Below the pieces are notes generated by a model, which worked only from the letters and a program-made list of their open reading frames with translations, made no database searches and was not told the origin of the DNA. Both the position numbers and the translations under genes were made by a program. From an uncultured Clostridia bacterium (GTDB lineage Bacteria; Bacillota; Clostridia; Oscillospirales; Acutalibacteraceae), in contig CAMJYF010000051.1 of assembly GCA_946409885.1 (NCBI GenBank), forward strand, positions 1 to 8,308: a DNA stretch of 8,308 bases, written 5' to 3'. This document shows, piece by piece, positions 6,201-8,308 of the stretch; the first letter of the stretch is position 1, and every line of letters begins with the position of its first letter.

Positions 6201-8308
6201 CCTGCTGATGAGCGAGGCCCGCATGACCTCCTTTTACGAGACCGCCTCCCGGCGGGTGCCGGCGGCCCATATGCGGGCGCTGGGACGGATGCTGCTGCGC
6301 AGCGGCGGCGGTACCGTGGCCGCCTCCTGGACCGGCACCCTGTTCGAGTACTTTATGCCCACGCTGTTTCTGCCCGTGGCGGAGGGCTCCTTTGTCGGCG
6401 AATCCCTGCGGGCGTGCCTGGCCGCCCAAAAGCGCCGCATGGGCCGCCTGCCCTGGGGCGTGACGGAAAGCTGCTTTGCCGCCGCGGACCACGCGGGCAA
6501 CTACCGCTACAAGGCCCACGGCCTGGCCGCGCTTTCGCTGAAGCGCCTGGCGGACGACGAGCCGGTCGTCGCCCCCTACGCCTCGTTTCTGGCGCTGCCC
6601 TTCGATTTCAGGGGAGCCATGAAGAATCTGTCCGCCATCGCGGCCCTGCACGCCCAGGGGGCCTGCGGCTTTTACGAGGCGGTGGATTTTACCCCCTCCC
6701 GCACCGGCGGCGAGGATTACGCCATCGTGCGCTGCTGGATGGCCCACCACGTGGGCATGAGCATGGTGGCCGCGGCCAACGCCCTGCTGGATAACGTGTT
6801 CGTGCGGCGCTTTATGCGCGATCCCGCCATGCGGGCGGGCCGCAGCCTGCTGTACGAAAAGGCCCCCGCCGCGCCGCGGGTCGAACGCGGGCCAAGGCCG
6901 CGCGGACCGGAGCCCCTTTCCGGGGACCGCTTCCGTTCCACCGGCGGGGAGGGGGAGAACCCCTTTACGGAGGCCGCCTTTTACGGCGGGGAGTGGCTGC
7001 TGGCGGCGGACCGGTACGGCCGCAACCGCAGCGTGTTCGCCTCGCTGGAGATGTACCGGTATTCGGGCCGCTGCCGGGGCCTGACGGTCAGCGTCCGGTG
7101 CGGCGGAAAGGCCCTGGCGCTGAACGCGGCGGCCGCCGCACGGGGAACGCCCGGGGAAAGGGCCTTTACCGCCCGGGGACGGCTGGAACAGATCACCGCC
7201 GCCATGGGCCTGCTGGCGCACCCCTCCCAGCCCGCGCTGCTGGCGCCGGTGCGGGTGACGAACCCCTCGGCGGAGCCCGTGGAGGCGGAGGTCACCTTCT
7301 ATTTTGAGCCGCTGCTGCGGCCCGCCCTGCGGGAGGACGACCACCCGGCCTTTACCGATCTGTTCCTGCGCTGGCGGTACCGTCCCTCCGAAAGGACCCT
7401 CACCTTTGCCCGGGCCCACGGCGCGGCCCTGTGCGCGGGGCTGTACTCCCGGGCGGAGTTCCGTTTTGAGACCGACCGGGAGAAGCTGCTGCCCCGGGAC
7501 CCCTACCGGGAGGCCCCCGTCTGCTTTGCCGCCGGCCGCGCGGAGGGAACGGCGGTCTGCCCCGCCGCGGCAATCACGGTGCGCTTTTCGCTGCCGCCGG
7601 GCAAAAGCGCGGAGCAGGTGCTGGTCCTGACCTGTGATTTCAGTGAAAACGGCGCGGCGGAACGGCTGGAGCGGGTCCGCGCCGCCCGCCTGCCAAGGCT
7701 TTCCGAAGGGGCTGCCAACCCCTTCGCCCGGGAGTCCCTCACCGCCCCCTTCGCGGCGGCCTTTCTGCGCAGCGTGTTCTTCGGCTCCGGCGCGGCCCGG
7801 CGGGAGGCGGCGCGGGCCCTTACGGCGGACCGGGGCGCGTTGTGGGCGGTGGGGATTTCCGGCGACCTGCCCCTGCTGACCCTGCGTACCGCCGCCTGCG
7901 CGGAAAGCACCCTGCGGGCCATGGCGCGGCTGCACAAGCGCCTGGCCGCCTGCGGCGTGGCCAACGACCTGGTGCTGCTGACGGACGCGCCCGGCAGCTA
8001 CGGGGAGGGGGAGCGCACCGCCTTCGACCCGCTGCTGCGGGAGGAGGACCTGCTGGGGGACAAGGGCAGGCCCGGCGGCGTGTACGTTCTGCGGGAGGGA
8101 GCCCTCTCCCCCCAGACCCTTTCTGCGGTGCTGGCCTTTTCCGCCCTGGTGTGCCCGGAGGAGGAAACGGACGCCGCCGCCCTGCCGCCGCCGGAAAAGC
8201 CCCGTGCCGACCCGGCGGAAGCCTGTGTCTGTAGCACGGAGCCTCAGCTCCGTCCTTCAACAGACGACGCCCCCCGCAGCGCGGAGCCTCAGCTCCGTCC
8301 TTCAACAG
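3289..8308 (+). CDS. ndvB: Cyclic beta-1,2-glucan synthase (NdvB/Cgs type), 5' part
   Basis: One open frame of 1673 codons runs off the window. It encodes a membrane enzyme that polymerises beta-1,2-glucan from UDP-glucose and cyclises it. Order: N-terminal cytoplasmic region with GDYGHMSDATKAQYRRAV (a family mark); two membrane helices (about 226-275); GT84 glycosyltransferase (about 295-590) with ALDADT (D432, D434), TGKGLIDVDAF (518-528), ILSHDALEG (541-549) and RLHRWVRGD (576-584); four more helices (about 620-660 and 742-780); a middle domain, probably the GH189 cyclisation domain, with TSPTNIGLYL (836-845), NWYDT (885), STVDCGN (901), LFEYFMP (1018-1024), WGVTES (1056-1061), FYEAVD (1128-1133) and MAHHVGMS (1151-1158); then the GH94-type beta-sandwich and LWAVGISGDLP (1518-1528). 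A complete enzyme should continue with the GH94 phosphorylase barrel, which is outside. GGGAG lies 10 nt before the ATG. Odd points: an abbreviated start to the beta-sandwich (about 1225-1260) and a Pro-rich, repeat-bearing linker at the end. Confidence 0.9.
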   Translation, partial: MEHITNTITQARGRLRRYARQAAKTGRATETAAWVEDNLPALNAALENALRPARRQPERFARLLGQWEALCPEGVLPEEDALVRAWAEATPDLSDCALLAPAAGAYFACRAAESAAKELAGDTAAGPTACACVKSLLALKNVDFDALTAAVCPAEQLLAQDPSGDYGHMSDATKAQYRRAVIRGAKNAGQSEADFVREALARARAAETDRHVGFYLPLRKNRRKAAVCYLAAEALLCLALSAGAALWAGHILYAVMLWLPLSAALFPLCEAARARLFPAVPLCAMEEEREIGPENAVLAVVTGLLPPAGEAEALYEHLSRVYDAARGGSVRLMLLLDKKNAPAPVLPEDAADLAAVKRVIDRLNRDHGGGFAAAVRRREWAPTEEEYTGLERKRGAVIALMRFLRDGDGGAFEHLFGETEGLTATRYVMALDADTELSFGALRRLAAVACHPLNRAVCDPVARSVTRGYGCITPRGEVSLEAAGRTFFTRLFTEGGTLAYAPAVSERNMDLFGCSVFTGKGLIDVDAFNCAVGDRFRRGRILSHDALEGAMLRTAFAGDCEITESFPARPDSWYARLHRWVRGDAQNARYIFFPVTDTPVPTRLPAAARYHLWQNVKRAVTPAAALACLLAAPFAPARAAAVLYAAALLSATADSLLCALRGLPSGGVRSLLGRYRSSEMDFSLKCFLRAVVQAGSLPRQGLVCVDALARSAVRSLFTHRHLLRWTTASQADGLSARPLFTGYLLPLAAGAVTGVFGGPFGRLLSVLILLATLLSLADGVPLRRSSRRVSERDRETVRSFMAAAWRYFADNVTAEEHFLPPDNVQETPVMRTARRTSPTNIGLYLTAAVAARDLGLIGEGELLDRLSATLKTVADLPKYRGCLYNWYDTATLSPLAPAYVSTVDCGNFLCCLTALQGALAEVGGERAAALNGLIASLRQTCDMGFLYDRRRDLFYIGYDAQSGALSEARYDLLMSEARMTSFYETASRRVPAAHMRALGRMLLRSGGGTVAASWTGTLFEYFMPTLFLPVAEGSFVGESLRACLAAQKRRMGRLPWGVTESCFAAADHAGNYRYKAHGLAALSLKRLADDEPVVAPYASFLALPFDFRGAMKNLSAIAALHAQGACGFYEAVDFTPSRTGGEDYAIVRCWMAHHVGMSMVAAANALLDNVFVRRFMRDPAMRAGRSLLYEKAPAAPRVERGPRPRGPEPLSGDRFRSTGGEGENPFTEAAFYGGEWLLAADRYGRNRSVFASLEMYRYSGRCRGLTVSVRCGGKALALNAAAAARGTPGERAFTARGRLEQITAAMGLLAHPSQPALLAPVRVTNPSAEPVEAEVTFYFEPLLRPALREDDHPAFTDLFLRWRYRPSERTLTFARAHGAALCAGLYSRAEFRFETDREKLLPRDPYREAPVCFAAGRAEGTAVCPAAAITVRFSLPPGKSAEQVLVLTCDFSENGAAERLERVRAARLPRLSEGAANPFARESLTAPFAAAFLRSVFFGSGAARREAARALTADRGALWAVGISGDLPLLTLRTAACAESTLRAMARLHKRLAACGVANDLVLLTDAPGSYGEGERTAFDPLLREEDLLGDKGRPGGVYVLREGALSPQTLSAVLAFSALVCPEEETDAAALPPPEKPRADPAEACVCSTEPQLRPSTDDAPRSAEPQLRPST
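8233..8308 (+). repeat. Two in-frame 31-bp hairpin repeats inside the glucan synthase
   Basis: Bases 8233-8263 and 8278-8308 are the same 31-bp unit with one difference (A at 8236, G at 8281). The 45-bp period equals 15 codons, so the frame is kept and the units translate as STEPQLRPST and SAEPQLRPST. Each contains a stem-loop: ACGGAGC-CTCA-GCTCCGT in the first (7-bp stem); the second has six pairs plus a terminal G-T. The second copy ends exactly at the last base of the window, so further copies may follow. Confidence 0.85.

Noticed and set aside
6124..7935. 603-codon open frame on the minus strand
   Set aside because: Same reason: a shadow of the glucan synthase middle and beta-sandwich domains with no recognisable protein features.

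Overview
The window is bacterial, GC-rich, and most like an uncultured member of the Clostridia (Oscillospirales or Christensenellales type). This rests on AGGAG-like ribosome binding sites, a textbook TTGACC-17-TACAAT promoter, and Firmicute-style versions of NifU, endonuclease IV and N-acetylneuraminate lyase. The taxonomic call is inference.

Layout: the 3' end of an Fe-S scaffold gene (nifU, +, 1-257) faces a co-oriented minus-strand trio: nanA (3101-2211), a small TIM-barrel gene of unknown function (2027-1359) and nfo (1143-286). Divergent from nanA, and separated from it by 187 bp that holds the nanA promoter, is one very long open frame (3289 to the window end, 1673 codons and still open). 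It encodes the N-terminal part of a cyclic beta-1,2-glucan synthase (NdvB/Cgs type). No tRNA, rRNA, transposase or CRISPR array was seen.

What the genes do: NifU assembles Fe-S clusters. Nfo repairs abasic sites. NanA splits N-acetylneuraminate into N-acetylmannosamine and pyruvate. The barrel protein may or may not be linked to NanA. The glucan synthase is an integral membrane, multi-domain enzyme making cell-envelope glucan. They do not form one pathway; this looks like ordinary chromosomal sequence.

The unusual part lies between the genes. All three spacers that follow a gene's 3' end (nifU/nfo, barrel/nfo, nanA/barrel) are built from degenerate 7-nucleotide tandem repeats. Units read NNNNAGT in the left half and ACTNNNN in the right half, so each spacer is an inward-facing inverted repeat able to fold as a long hairpin. 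Heptamer sequences differ from spacer to spacer, but the arms within a spacer match each other. The arrays run into the 3' ends of nfo and nanA, supplying the last codons and the nanA stop codon. The only spacer without an array is the divergent one between two 5' ends. A second, unrelated repeat (a 31-bp hairpin unit, twice, in frame) sits inside the glucan synthase at the window end.
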